From positions 62,001-126,000 of the forward strand of contig CAMXCT020001716.1 of NCBI GenBank assembly GCA_947184155.2: a stretch of 64,000 nucleotides of DNA, given 5' to 3'. This DNA comes from Cladocopium goreaui. Taxonomy: Eukaryota; Sar; Dinophyceae; Suessiales; Symbiodiniaceae. Every line of letters starts with the position of its first letter. Position 1 is the stretch's first letter. A model generated the notes under the pieces. It was not told the origin of the DNA and searched no databases. It worked only from the letters and a program-made list of their open reading frames with translations. Below are positions 20,006 to 29,157 of this stretch, piece by piece. The position numbers and the translations under genes were made by a program.

Positions 20006-20419
20006 TTGGTTGAAGAGACATGCAAAGAGGCAGGATGGGTTCATTCACTGTTGGCCAGCTGTGTCCAGGCCCAAATCGACATTGATACACCTTACGCCTT
20101 GGGCCAAGATTCAACAGGAAACCAGGTGAAGTGCAGCCTGCAGCAATTGCATTGCAAGATGTCTCTGATCGCCCACAAGGTGCAAGAATCGGTCAGTCGA
20201 GAAGGGAAGTGTTGCATGACATGCCGTCGATGGACTGTGGAGACTGTCTACTGTTGCCATGTCGCATTTACCGAGTCTGCCATCTTCTCTGATGCAGTTC
20301 GGTCAGAGTACCAGCAGTCGCTGGGAGCCTTAGGCATTCATGGATGGTATCCAGATGGCGTTTTTGCATGTTTTTCGTTCCTTGCAGTGCTTCCATTCAT
20401 TCTTTCGGTTTGTCTCTGA
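20006..20419 (+). CDS. Hypothetical ORF
   Basis: An open stretch of 137 codons beginning VEETCKEAGWVHSLLASCVQ, ending in a hydrophobic segment (FACFSFLAVLPFILSVCL) that could be a membrane helix. No family is recognised. It could be an exon read into an intron; the hydrophobic tail may be artefactual. Confidence 0.25.
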   Translation: MVEETCKEAGWVHSLLASCVQAQIDIDTPYALGQDSTGNQVKCSLQQLHCKMSLIAHKVQESVSREGKCCMTCRRWTVETVYCCHVAFTESAIFSDAVRSEYQQSLGALGIHGWYPDGVFACFSFLAVLPFILSVCL

Positions 20420-20824
20420 TGAGAACCCCCACGGCGGGTCGCAGAGGAAGCATAGTGCATGTTGCCGACATGATTGATTCAGCAGGGCTCGCAACACTTC
20501 ACAGCATGGTTGATTTGTTGTAACGCGAGCATCTCTTTACAGGCTAGGCTTTGATGGCAAGTCAACACATGCTCTTTCATGCAAGCTTAGAGACAGTGAA
20601 ATAGCTATGACAAGGAACTGTCCCCAGCAAACCTCTTACATTTTACATCGAAAATTCCATGTGTCCACCAGAATTTTGAGCTGCAGACTGGTTCCAGAAA
20701 GATGAACGGGTCACAAAGCGCATGGCATGGTTCTGCCTGCGCGGCTGCCTGCGCTGCTACTTGGCAGCTATTTTAAGAGTTCCATGGAGCAGAGGAGGTG
20801 TCACTCACTGGTCTCACTGCGAGG

Positions 20825-22250
20825 CTGCAAAATGTCCAGAAAGATGCCGTGCAGCCGACGCTGTTCTCCTATAACTCTGCAGCTTGCCACCTGTTCTGTG
20901 CAGTAGTATCACAAGGTGTGACTGACCAGGCTTGAAACCGTTCCATATCTGCATGCTTGCAACATTTTGATCATTGGGTTTCATGCCTCCCAAGGCCATC
21001 AAAGGGAGGAACGACTGGGAGGCTGCACTATGTGTGCTCAATACGCACCTGGCTCAGAACTTGTGCAATCCCATGCCACGTCCAGAAGGCCTTGCAGTCT
21101 CGAGGGCAACTGTTACACGCGCCGTACATGCCCTAGACTCGACCTTGTTGAAACCAATTCAAACTTTGCATCCCGAACATCCCGAACTGTATTGAGGCTG
21201 CCTGCAGCAGGGCTTCTTCCAGGCACTTTCATTCTTTTTCATTTCCTTCTGATTGAAGAGTGGTAATTCCCCACACGCTTTGCAAGCTAAAAGCAATTTC
21301 TGTATCTTGATTGATGTTGGTGCAAAATGGTGCAAAGACACATGCTCCATCATGCCCCACGTTAATTCTCAAATAACCCTAGTTTTGAACTGTTTTGGAG
21401 TTTTTTCCAACGATCCTTTTTGATCTGATGAGGCTGCATCTCATATGGCATTGTCATGCGCACTATTGCGCACACCTGCCGTTTGTGGGAACTTGGAATC
21501 AGCATGCTCGGGAAAATGCGGGTTGCTTGTCTAGTTTGCACTCTTTCAGTACGTCCTCCATTTGTGGAAATTGACTTGGTTGTTGCTTGGCATCGGTTGA
21601 TCCATTTTTGTTTGTGAGTCTCACACACACACATGCCGTGGGATATACATTTATATATAACCTTTTTTTGTATACACATCATTTTACATACACCTCCTCT
21701 CCATTCCCAGCAGCGTCGTGCTTCCGTGCAAGCTTTGGATTGTGAAGATGTTGTCCTCTAAGGTTCAGATGGTGCAGGGCAATGAGATCACAGCCAGTAC
21801 AGCAGTGACGACCAGTGGAAGGTCCAATGCGTGGCAGCCTGCTCTTGAGCTGTTTAGTAGGCTGGGCTGTGCTCAGCTTGGTCAATTAATGTCAATTCTT
21901 CAGCTCCAGCAACGCCAACGCAGGATGTAGACGGATTCCTGCATTCGGTGGGGCCCGTGTAACCAGTTTTCTGCCAGGATGCTGCTGCACCAGCTGTGCC
22001 AGGCCCGCATTGGATGTATTGCGGGTGCCCAGATGGACATGACATGGACATGTCATGGACATGACATGGACATGACATAGACATGCAATGAATGAAGGTG
22101 TTTGAGTATGTGAGTTGGGAGTTCAAAGATTGCTTGACAGCCTCAGCATTCCAAGCTAATCCCCCTGAGGACGTCATCTCTTACACTGCTGCCATTGCTT
22201 CCTGCGAGCCAGTGGGACGTTGGCAAAAGATGCTGGACAGAGATCAATTG
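20825..22250 (+). CDS. PPR-protein exons, first cluster
   Basis: Short segments resembling the dinoflagellate PPR consensus (NAAISACEK...W..AL.L) appear on the + strand. They are VQPTLFSYNSAACH (20,855-20,896), GRNDWEAALCVLN (21,003-21,041), NEITASTAVTTSGRSNAWQPALELF (about 21,781-21,857) and DVISYTAAIASCEPVGRWQKML (22,170-22,235). Each corresponds to about one 35-residue repeat and is separated from the next by non-coding DNA, as if each exon encoded one repeat. PPR proteins bind organelle RNA. Stops between segments mean they are exons or a decayed gene; the start was not found. Confidence 0.45.
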
Positions 22251-22302
22251 CTGGGGCGCACGGCTTAGGGGTTGCCAAAGCGTCTAGTTTGGTATGGATA
22301 TA

Positions 22303-22335
22303 ATCGAAGGAAGTTTAGAAGTCAAACTTCCGACA
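22303..22335. repeat. Dispersed 33-nt hairpin element, copy 1
   Basis: The 33 bases from 22,303 recur exactly at 59,615-59,647. Inside, GGAAGTTT (22,309-22,316) and AAACTTCC (22,324-22,331) are perfect inverted repeats around a 7-nt loop. Similarity extends weakly past both ends. It may be a very small hairpin repeat or part of a MITE. Confidence 0.6.
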
Positions 22336-22394
22336 AATGGACAGATGAAACAGCAGATGTTCGGACTGCTTTTGGACGTTCAAGCGTCGCTCTT

Positions 22395-22735
22395 CGTGCC
22401 ACTACAATTACAATTACAATCGCAACTACAGCTACAGCTACAACCACAACTCACTACACCTGCACCTGCACCTGCACCTGCACCTACAACCTACAACCTA
22501 CAACCTACAACCACAACTACAACTAGACTACAACTACACTACACTACACCACACTACACCACACTAGACTAGACTAGACTAGACTAGACTACACGGCACT
22601 ACAACTACAACTACAACCACAATTACAATTACAACTACACTAATACAACTGCAACTACAACTACACTAGAAATAGATAGATAGACAGATAGATGGACAGA
22701 GGGAGAGATAGAGAGACACAGAGAAAAGGTGAGAG
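22395..22735. repeat. CTACAA/CTGCAC/CTAGA microsatellite block
   Basis: Purely low-complexity hexa- and pentanucleotide runs, passing into GATA and GAGA tracts. No coding. Confidence 0.9.
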
Positions 22736-22879
22736 AGAGAGACTCAGAGCCACAGCCACCTTTCGATCCATCAGTGGGTTCGCTCTTCCAACCATGCATC
22801 ACAACAACTCACCTCTCCTATAGTCTATAGTTTCCTATCTGTGAAACTTCTGCCACCGCCTTGTGCGGTATTATTGGTA

Positions 22880-23090
22880 TAATATAATTACTTACTTACT
22901 TACTTACTTACTCACTGACTGACTGACTTACTTACTTACTTACCTTACTTACCTTACTTACCTTACTTACCTTACTTACCTTACTTACCTTATTTACTTA
23001 CTGACCGACTGACTTACTTCCTTCCTTCCTTCCTTACTTACTTACTTACTTACTTACTCACACACACACACATATATATAATTACTATCA
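22880..23090. repeat. (CTTA)n microsatellite with CTGA and CTTC variants
   Basis: Long tandem CTTA units with interspersed ACCTTACTT units, ending in a (CA)n and TATA tract. Confidence 0.9.
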
Positions 23091-23157
23091 AGCTGTAGAT
23101 GTAGTAGTCCTTTGGCGCTGCGAAGTGCACGTGGCAGATCTTGCAGGAGCTGCTGAT

Positions 23158-23235
23158 GGAAATGCCACTCTTGGATGTTGTTGCGTGTGGGGCTGCAGTC
23201 AGTGCCTGTGCAAAGGCCGTCCAAGGGAGAGGGTA
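23158..23235 (+). CDS. PPR repeat exon
   Basis: The frame reads PLLDVVACGAAVSACAKAVQ, matching the dinoflagellate PPR consensus of a conserved AAxSACxKAxQ core. It is probably another exon of the PPR gene whose other repeats lie at 20.8-22.3 and 37.8-38.6 kb. Confidence 0.45.
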
Positions 23236-23574
23236 GTAGCCAGGGAGACACCTTCGTTTCCTGCCGTCATCTTCAAGGAAGGTCGTTCGTCCAGAATCCA
23301 TCTAGATGAAACATGTACCGAGCAAGCAACTGGCACAGATACTGGTCACGAAAGCCAGCCGCTAGGCTAGGCGAAGTTATTTTTGTGAACAAACTGGGTT
23401 AAGGGGGTCTGGGGGCAGAGCGCCCCAAGAGGGACAAAAATGAGGAAATTAGGTGGTAAAAAAGGTGGCCACAGGTAAACTTTTTTAGGGTTATGTACCG
23501 GGTGGCAATTGGGTGACGTTGGGGTATCGATTCCCCCCTGGTCCGCCCTCCGAGGTGGATCTGGGCAGATTGCA

Positions 23575-23960
23575 ATGGAGGGGAAAATGATGAGAAAAAC
23601 AATAGAAAAAATGAGGGATTATGACATAAAACAATGGGAAAAAAATGGGAAAGGAGGGGAAAATGATGAGAAAAACAATGGAAAAAAGGAGGGACTTTGA
23701 CATAAAACAATGGGGAAAAAATGGGAAAGCAATGGAAAATTTGAGTAGAACGCTTGGAAAATTGATTAAAACGCGAGGCGAAACGGTGGAAAGAATAGGG
23801 AGAGGGTAAAATGATGCCAAGTAAAATTGAAGCTCCGATGTGGGACCATTATCGCGTAAAGCACGCGTGAAACAATGGAAAAGCCATGGAAAAATTGCAG
23901 TTTCGATGTGTGACCACCATGGAGTAGAAGCACAGAAAAAAAACCATGGTAGAAACGAGC
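23575..23960. repeat. Purine-rich tandem repeats (about 75-bp unit)
   Basis: Units with AATGATGAGAAAAACAATRG and GACATAAAACAATGGG recur at 23,584 and 23,659, then decay into ACAATGGAAAA blocks. The 34 bases 23,819-23,852 recur at 36,202-36,235 with one mismatch, linking this tract to the minisatellite beyond the LINE. Confidence 0.7.
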
Positions 23961-24095
23961 AAAACCGTTTATACGGTGCAACTGTAGGGATTGTGGAAGG
24001 TGCATTTGGGTAAGCGTTAGACACACTGAGATAATAGAAGGGTAATGATGGAGAAACGTAAGAATGGAAGAGAATGGAATAGAGTGGACAAACAA

Positions 24096-24513
24096 AGCCA
24101 GCTTTCTCCATCCAACCCCAAAATACCCAGCTGGCCCAAAATACCCAGCTTTGTCGATACCCCTAAATGCCCAGCTTGGAGAAATCCTTTAGGCTTTGGG
24201 ACATGGGACAGCATGGGACCACTATCAAATGGAAAACTTTCTCCATCCTACCCTAAAATACCCAGCTGCCCCAAAAATACCCAGCTCTGTCGACACAACA
24301 AAATACCCAGCTTGGAGTCTTTTTGTCGACATCCCTTGGCTTTTGGGACATAGGACAGCATGGGACCACTATAAAATGGAAAACCACCCAAAAAAATACC
24401 CAGCTGCCCCAAAAATACATAGCTCTGTCGACACAACAAAATACCCAGCTTGGAGTCTTTTGTCGACAGGCCTTGGCTTTTGGACATGAGACCGCTATAA
24501 AATAGAAAACTTT
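24096..24513. repeat. About 140-bp minisatellite, left part (interrupted by the LINE)
   Basis: Units contain CTCCATCCTACCC, repeated AAATACCCAGCT boxes, GTCGACATCCCTTGGCTT, GACAGCATGGGACCA and CTATAAAATGGAAAAC. The same unit continues at 34,601-35,480, so the LINE sits inside one array. Confidence 0.9.
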
Positions 24514-24528
24514 CTCCATCCTACCCCA
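24514..24528. repeat. Target-site duplication of the LINE, left copy
   Basis: CTCCATCCTACCCCA (15 bp) is repeated exactly at 34,586-34,600. The sequence also occurs in array units, so a coincidence of repeat phase is possible, but the exact junctions fit a target-primed insertion. Confidence 0.75.
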
Positions 24529-24622
24529 GCCGTGTGTTCTCAAATGGGCACCTCCAAGCTTGGTGCGGCGGGATTCAACTGATCGCCCATTTCTTCTTCG
24601 TGTGTTCCCCCTTTTTGGTGCT

Positions 24623-26362
24623 ATGGACTGCATTTTATCTGGGGGCAAGGTGGCTTGTGAGATATTAGAAAGATGTGGTGAGGGTGTCTTCAACATCCAG
24701 ATTGAAGGTGGTACTTGTGGGATCCTCCATGTTCCTTCGGAATGGGATCAACATGTGCATCAATCATTCAAGGCTACTGTCTTTGACTTTCAGGTTGCTT
24801 GGCAGTCGGACAAGATTCACATTCATGTTTGCTTCGAGAAAGGCAGCGTGCTCTTCCTGCAGTCATCATTGCAAAGAGGACCGGCCAGGGTCGCAGAATT
24901 GTTTGGTGGAATTTCCGGATGGTCACATGCCATGCATGAGTGCAACGTGACACCAGTTGCCATTGTGGAAAAAGATCACAGAACTGCCCAGGTTTGTGCA
25001 GAGACGTGGAAATGTGAGGTCATTAGTCCAACTGTGTTCCTGCAGAGAGCTCTCAGCGGGGACTTGATGTCTCCTATCGTGGTGGAAGGGTCAGCTGTGG
25101 ATCCGACCGTTTGGATGGCATTTGGGATTTTGAACGTCACGACAGTGCTTGCATCACCTCCATGTCCTCCTTGGTCAAGTGCTGGTGTGGAAAAAGGTTT
25201 GAAATCAGAAGATGGGAAGGTGTTGTCCGATTTGTTGCTCAAAGCCGGGCATTTTCATCTCACTGCCTTGTTGATTGAGAACGTACCAGGGATTGTGAGC
25301 CATGCTGACTACCAAGTCTTGTTGGCCAATGCCGCACTTCATGGTATGCAGTTGATTCTTGCTGGTGTACATAACATTAGCCGATGCCTGCCGGTGTACA
25401 GAGACCGTTGGCTTGCCACCTTTGTACATAGCTCCGTACCGCTTGCCGATTTCGATGTACAGGCAGCTGCCAGATTGTCTCTTGCATCCGAGGGTTTTTC
25501 CTTGCCTGGTCCCAGCCTTGTTGCATCCGATTGCATCCTTCCTGCAAATGCATCCGGCCGTGACCACCTGATTCCGTCCCATGAAGTCTTAGCCATGTTG
25601 AGTCGTAGTGACATGATTCCCAAGTGGATGGCTGATAAGATCAATTGGAAGGAAAGCAATGCAGTCCTGAAGGCAAGGATCATCTGCAAAGATCAAAAGC
25701 TTTCAGGCATCATGGCACGATATGGCAGCCAACACTTGTTGCCTTTAGAGCATTTGAAGTCCAAGGGGTTGCAAACTGTTTTGTTCAACGATGAGGGTGT
25801 TATCAGATATTTTTGCCCATGGGAGATCCTTGCTGCGTTGGGATTTCCAAGCAGAACTGTGATTTCATCCGATCTTGCATTTGCTTTTCAGTTGACAGGT
25901 AATGCCATTAGTCCTGTACATGCTTGGATTCAAATTGCACGCACACACAAAGCACTGGGCTTGTTGTCGCCATTTCCACATGACCTCGACGTTTCCAAGG
26001 CATTGAAAGTGATTTTGGAAAAAGCTGCCAAGCTGTCCGCATTCACATGTGTCAACCATGACCAATTTGCTGTACTTGAACTGGCAGTTCAGGAGGTTGA
26101 TGAGATTGAGGCGACTGATCCTCAAGTCAAACGTGCAAGGAAGGCTGCAGTTGGAGGTGAGGTGACCCCCACAGTAGCTTTTGATATCGAGGCATCGGAA
26201 TCAGAGATGGACTTCACACGCCATTTGAAGCAAGAACCAAAGTTCCATGTTGGCAAGATGGATGGTGCTGCCATGCAATCGTTTTGTCCAGGGGGGGATT
26301 CTGTTTTTGAAACATGTTCAGAACAATTGGATGATGGTTGTCCATGGCCCAGTCGATACTAA
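24623..26362 (+). CDS. Cytosine-5 DNA methyltransferase encoded by the LINE
   Basis: 579 residues from ATG 24,623. It should transfer a methyl group from SAM to C5 of cytosine. All key motifs are present: motif I ELFGGISGW (residues 92-100), motif II VAIVEKD, and motif IV ASPPCPPWSS with catalytic Cys181. Motif VI is IENV (Glu219), motif VIII YRDRW (residues 259-263), and motif X QLTGNAISPVHA (about 423-434). The target-recognition region lies between VIII and X. An N-terminal extension of about 90 residues and a C-terminal tail of about 130 are unassigned. The ORF overlaps the next by 116 bp in the +1 frame. Element-borne C5-methyltransferases are known in Symbiodinium; the gene is intact here and probably active. 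Confidence 0.93.
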   Translation: MDCILSGGKVACEILERCGEGVFNIQIEGGTCGILHVPSEWDQHVHQSFKATVFDFQVAWQSDKIHIHVCFEKGSVLFLQSSLQRGPARVAELFGGISGWSHAMHECNVTPVAIVEKDHRTAQVCAETWKCEVISPTVFLQRALSGDLMSPIVVEGSAVDPTVWMAFGILNVTTVLASPPCPPWSSAGVEKGLKSEDGKVLSDLLLKAGHFHLTALLIENVPGIVSHADYQVLLANAALHGMQLILAGVHNISRCLPVYRDRWLATFVHSSVPLADFDVQAAARLSLASEGFSLPGPSLVASDCILPANASGRDHLIPSHEVLAMLSRSDMIPKWMADKINWKESNAVLKARIICKDQKLSGIMARYGSQHLLPLEHLKSKGLQTVLFNDEGVIRYFCPWEILAALGFPSRTVISSDLAFAFQLTGNAISPVHAWIQIARTHKALGLLSPFPHDLDVSKALKVILEKAAKLSAFTCVNHDQFAVLELAVQEVDEIEATDPQVKRARKAAVGGEVTPTVAFDIEASESEMDFTRHLKQEPKFHVGKMDGAAMQSFCPGGDSVFETCSEQLDDGCPWPSRY

Positions 26363-27536
26363 GTTGGAAGTGATGGTGTTTCGAGCTTTACCACATGCCA
26401 CGGACATGCATTTCCAAACTTTTTGGTGGAGAGGTCATGAGGTTGCATGGCATGACATGATCACATGTGCCCCACCTGCCACGGTGGTGTTTGCGCCCAA
26501 GACATTTACAGTCACTTGCCGCATGGAGGATGGTACGTGCATTTGCATGAATGCTGATGTGACATGGACGGTGAAAACTGTGGTTGCTTTCCTGGCTGGG
26601 AAAGTGGGTTTCCAAGCAGAAATCATTTCCTTGGCATTCAATGACCTTGACATGAAGGATTGTGACTACGTTGCTGAGTTTCCGTCGTGGACGTTCCATG
26701 TTCGATTGAATGCATGCCTGCCGGGATATGTGAAGTTTGCACCGGTTGAAATCAAGGTGCAGGAAAAAGGCATGATCCCTGCACACTATGGATGTATGAG
26801 ATTTGTTGCGAAGCACCCTGCCTTGAAAATCATCCGCACTGCATGTGTGCCAAAGTCAGCATCCATTTCTTCTGTACTTCGTGTTTTGTTTCCAGATTTG
26901 TGCAGCACGGTGTCATGGACTGTTCACATTGATGGTGTTCCTGTTGACGCAGAGATGGGAGTGAAGAACAACATGTGTTTTGAAGTGGAATGGGATTGCT
27001 TTAAGCCATTGGAACCCACGAGCATTTTTGCTGCCAGATTTGACCTTCCAATTGATGCCCCACAGTTGCAGGTGAAGTTTCATGACAAACCTGACCGATG
27101 GATCAGATCACCCTTGCGTTCCAAAGCACAGATACTGAGGACTGATGAAGACGCCATGTTGATGCAGCTTGCCATTTCCTTCATTTCCCATGCACAGTTG
27201 GATTTATCCATCGCCTGCCACCTTGGAAGCAAGCTCGTTGACCCAAAGATTGCATTGAAAGATGTGCCAGTGAGTGACGTGATTTGTTTCAAGATCGCTC
27301 CACTTGTGGGTGGAGCAAAGAAGAATGGAGACGCCATCAAACAACGAGTCTGCAAGGCACTTGAGGAACATGGGGTCGCGAAAGAAACATGCAATGACAG
27401 AACTGCAGCTTTTTTCCAGAAGGCCGACATTGAAACACTTGCCAAAGCAGATGATCGCAAGGACGATGATTTTTGGAATGCTGTGAAAGATGAAGCAAAC
27501 AGGCAGGGTTCACTTCCGGTTGGTCTACAGGAATGA
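26247..27536 (+). CDS. LINE ORF with ubiquitin-fold-like segments
   Basis: 429 codons from ATG 26,247. I recognise no enzyme. The pattern in FTVTCRMEDGTCICMNADVT, followed by ISLAFNDLDMKDCDYV, resembles a ubiquitin-like beta-grasp fold. Two more such units seem to follow, the last ending ICFKIAPLVGGAKK, where a Gly-Gly precedes a helical tail. Dinoflagellate LINEs often have such a frame ahead of the endonuclease-RT. It overlaps the methyltransferase frame by 116 bp and the following frame by 47 bp, each time in +1. The ubiquitin-like reading is inference. Confidence 0.6.
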   Translation: MLARWMVLPCNRFVQGGILFLKHVQNNWMMVVHGPVDTKLEVMVFRALPHATDMHFQTFWWRGHEVAWHDMITCAPPATVVFAPKTFTVTCRMEDGTCICMNADVTWTVKTVVAFLAGKVGFQAEIISLAFNDLDMKDCDYVAEFPSWTFHVRLNACLPGYVKFAPVEIKVQEKGMIPAHYGCMRFVAKHPALKIIRTACVPKSASISSVLRVLFPDLCSTVSWTVHIDGVPVDAEMGVKNNMCFEVEWDCFKPLEPTSIFAARFDLPIDAPQLQVKFHDKPDRWIRSPLRSKAQILRTDEDAMLMQLAISFISHAQLDLSIACHLGSKLVDPKIALKDVPVSDVICFKIAPLVGGAKKNGDAIKQRVCKALEEHGVAKETCNDRTAAFFQKADIETLAKADDRKDDDFWNAVKDEANRQGSLPVGLQE

Positions 27537-29130
27537 AATGAAGTCCATACGTAAGGACAACCGTAGGAAGCCACCCAGCCGAGACAACAAACGTTCCCAG
27601 CATGGTCCCAAACGTGATGAGTTTGTTGCAAACGCTTCCAACATTGTGATCGATATGAAACACTTCAAAGCAGATGATGAAGATGTTGAAAGATTGGATG
27701 CATCCAGATTTGGTCCCGACCAGACAGGTGTTGCCATCATGGAATTGACAGAAGCTGACAGACATGTGGTTGGCCATTCCATCTCTGTTGCACCATTGGC
27801 CATTTTGATTGTTGGGAAACGCTTTGGACCCAATGATGAACCTTTCACAATGCCAGCGCACACAGTTAGTGGTTTGCCTATCATCATTCATGCTGCACTG
27901 CGCCAGTTTGGAGACAGGAACATCGACTTCAAAGCGGCGGTGCCTGTGTCCCAGGTTGACACGGCTGCATCAACTGTCATTGAGCTTCACATCCTTCGGA
28001 AAGAGGTTGGAGCATGGAAAGAATGCAACGTGCCTTTGCATTACCTGGGTGTCCATATTTCTGCTGTTAGGGGTTCTAGTCTGATTGCCACATGGTCCAT
28101 GAAAACGTGGTCAGAAGACAGGAAACCTGTTCCCTTCATGGAAGCTGCGTACTGGCATGGTTTCATCCGAGTTCCCGATGAGATTTTGGATCAGGTCCTT
28201 GTCAGATCAGGACATGCTGGAATCTATGTGTCACCCAAAGATGGCAGCAAGAGACATGATGAAAGATTTGCAGCCATTGCCATGCCTGACCTTAATTTAA
28301 TGGAAATTCAGAAGAAAGCCGCCATGCACGACAAGGCATTGGGCATTGTGAAGTTGAGGGATCAATTTGCCATCCGATGCCGTAGGGAGCATTCGTCCTG
28401 CCTCCGTGCCAGTTTGTTACCTGAATCTGCATTTGTAGCATCCGAAGGTGTAGGTGCTGATGACACAATTTGGGTTTTGAAGAACATGCCATTGGAAGTG
28501 GGGAAAGATGGTCTCCAATCAGCTCTACTGCAGTCTGGTTGGGATGCTGTGCCTATTCGTGCCCAGGGTCCGAACAGATGGCTTGTAGCTGCGAAACAGG
28601 AACCGGAGTCAAAGCATTTTTGCATCAATGGATCTTATGTTCTTGTGGAGCCCATCAAACGTCAGCGTGAAAACCATGCTGTGACCATCACAGCCAAGCA
28701 GGTCAAAGTTGACACCACGATCACTGCCACACCTGGGGCCATGCAAGTGGCGACATCGACACGGATTCAGGAGGTGAAGGCTGAGATATCCGACCATATG
28801 GAGATGAAGATGCAAGCAGCGAACCAGCGCATAGAGCAACTTTCATGTGCACTGGAAAGATTGCAGGCAGAGCCGTGCAGACAGGAAACAGAGGTTAAAG
28901 GTGAATTCACTGCCATCAAGAATGAACAAGCCTTTGCAAGACAAAAGATTGGCGAAGTTGAAGCATCAGTTGTGCAGTCAGGACAAACAGTCATCCAGAC
29001 CATGCAGCAGATGATGACCAATCTGGAGGCTAACATGAAGCAGTGGATGGTTAAAAATGATTCATGTGACGCAAAGAGACAACGGGCTGAGGAGACACCA
29101 CGCAATGACAGTTTCTCCATCAAGTCTTGA
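27490..29130 (+). CDS. LINE ORF1-like protein with RRM-like and coiled-coil regions
   Basis: 546 codons from ATG 27,490, with a very basic N-terminus (KSIRKDNRRKPPSRDNKR). A segment near residues 325-395 (DTIWVLKNMPLEVGKDGLQ ... YVLVEPI) fits an RRM-type fold. It is followed by a Gln/Glu/Met-rich stretch (about 430-525) likely to form a coiled coil. RRM plus coiled coil is the plan of many LINE ORF1 nucleic-acid chaperones, which trimerise and bind element RNA. The order is reversed relative to vertebrate L1. It ends 27 bp before the in-frame ATG of the next ORF. Confidence 0.65.
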   Translation: MKQTGRVHFRLVYRNEMKSIRKDNRRKPPSRDNKRSQHGPKRDEFVANASNIVIDMKHFKADDEDVERLDASRFGPDQTGVAIMELTEADRHVVGHSISVAPLAILIVGKRFGPNDEPFTMPAHTVSGLPIIIHAALRQFGDRNIDFKAAVPVSQVDTAASTVIELHILRKEVGAWKECNVPLHYLGVHISAVRGSSLIATWSMKTWSEDRKPVPFMEAAYWHGFIRVPDEILDQVLVRSGHAGIYVSPKDGSKRHDERFAAIAMPDLNLMEIQKKAAMHDKALGIVKLRDQFAIRCRREHSSCLRASLLPESAFVASEGVGADDTIWVLKNMPLEVGKDGLQSALLQSGWDAVPIRAQGPNRWLVAAKQEPESKHFCINGSYVLVEPIKRQRENHAVTITAKQVKVDTTITATPGAMQVATSTRIQEVKAEISDHMEMKMQAANQRIEQLSCALERLQAEPCRQETEVKGEFTAIKNEQAFARQKIGEVEASVVQSGQTVIQTMQQMMTNLEANMKQWMVKNDSCDAKRQRAEETPRNDSFSIKS

Positions 29131-29157
29131 AAGAGAAGGCAGGGAAAACAAGCAGGG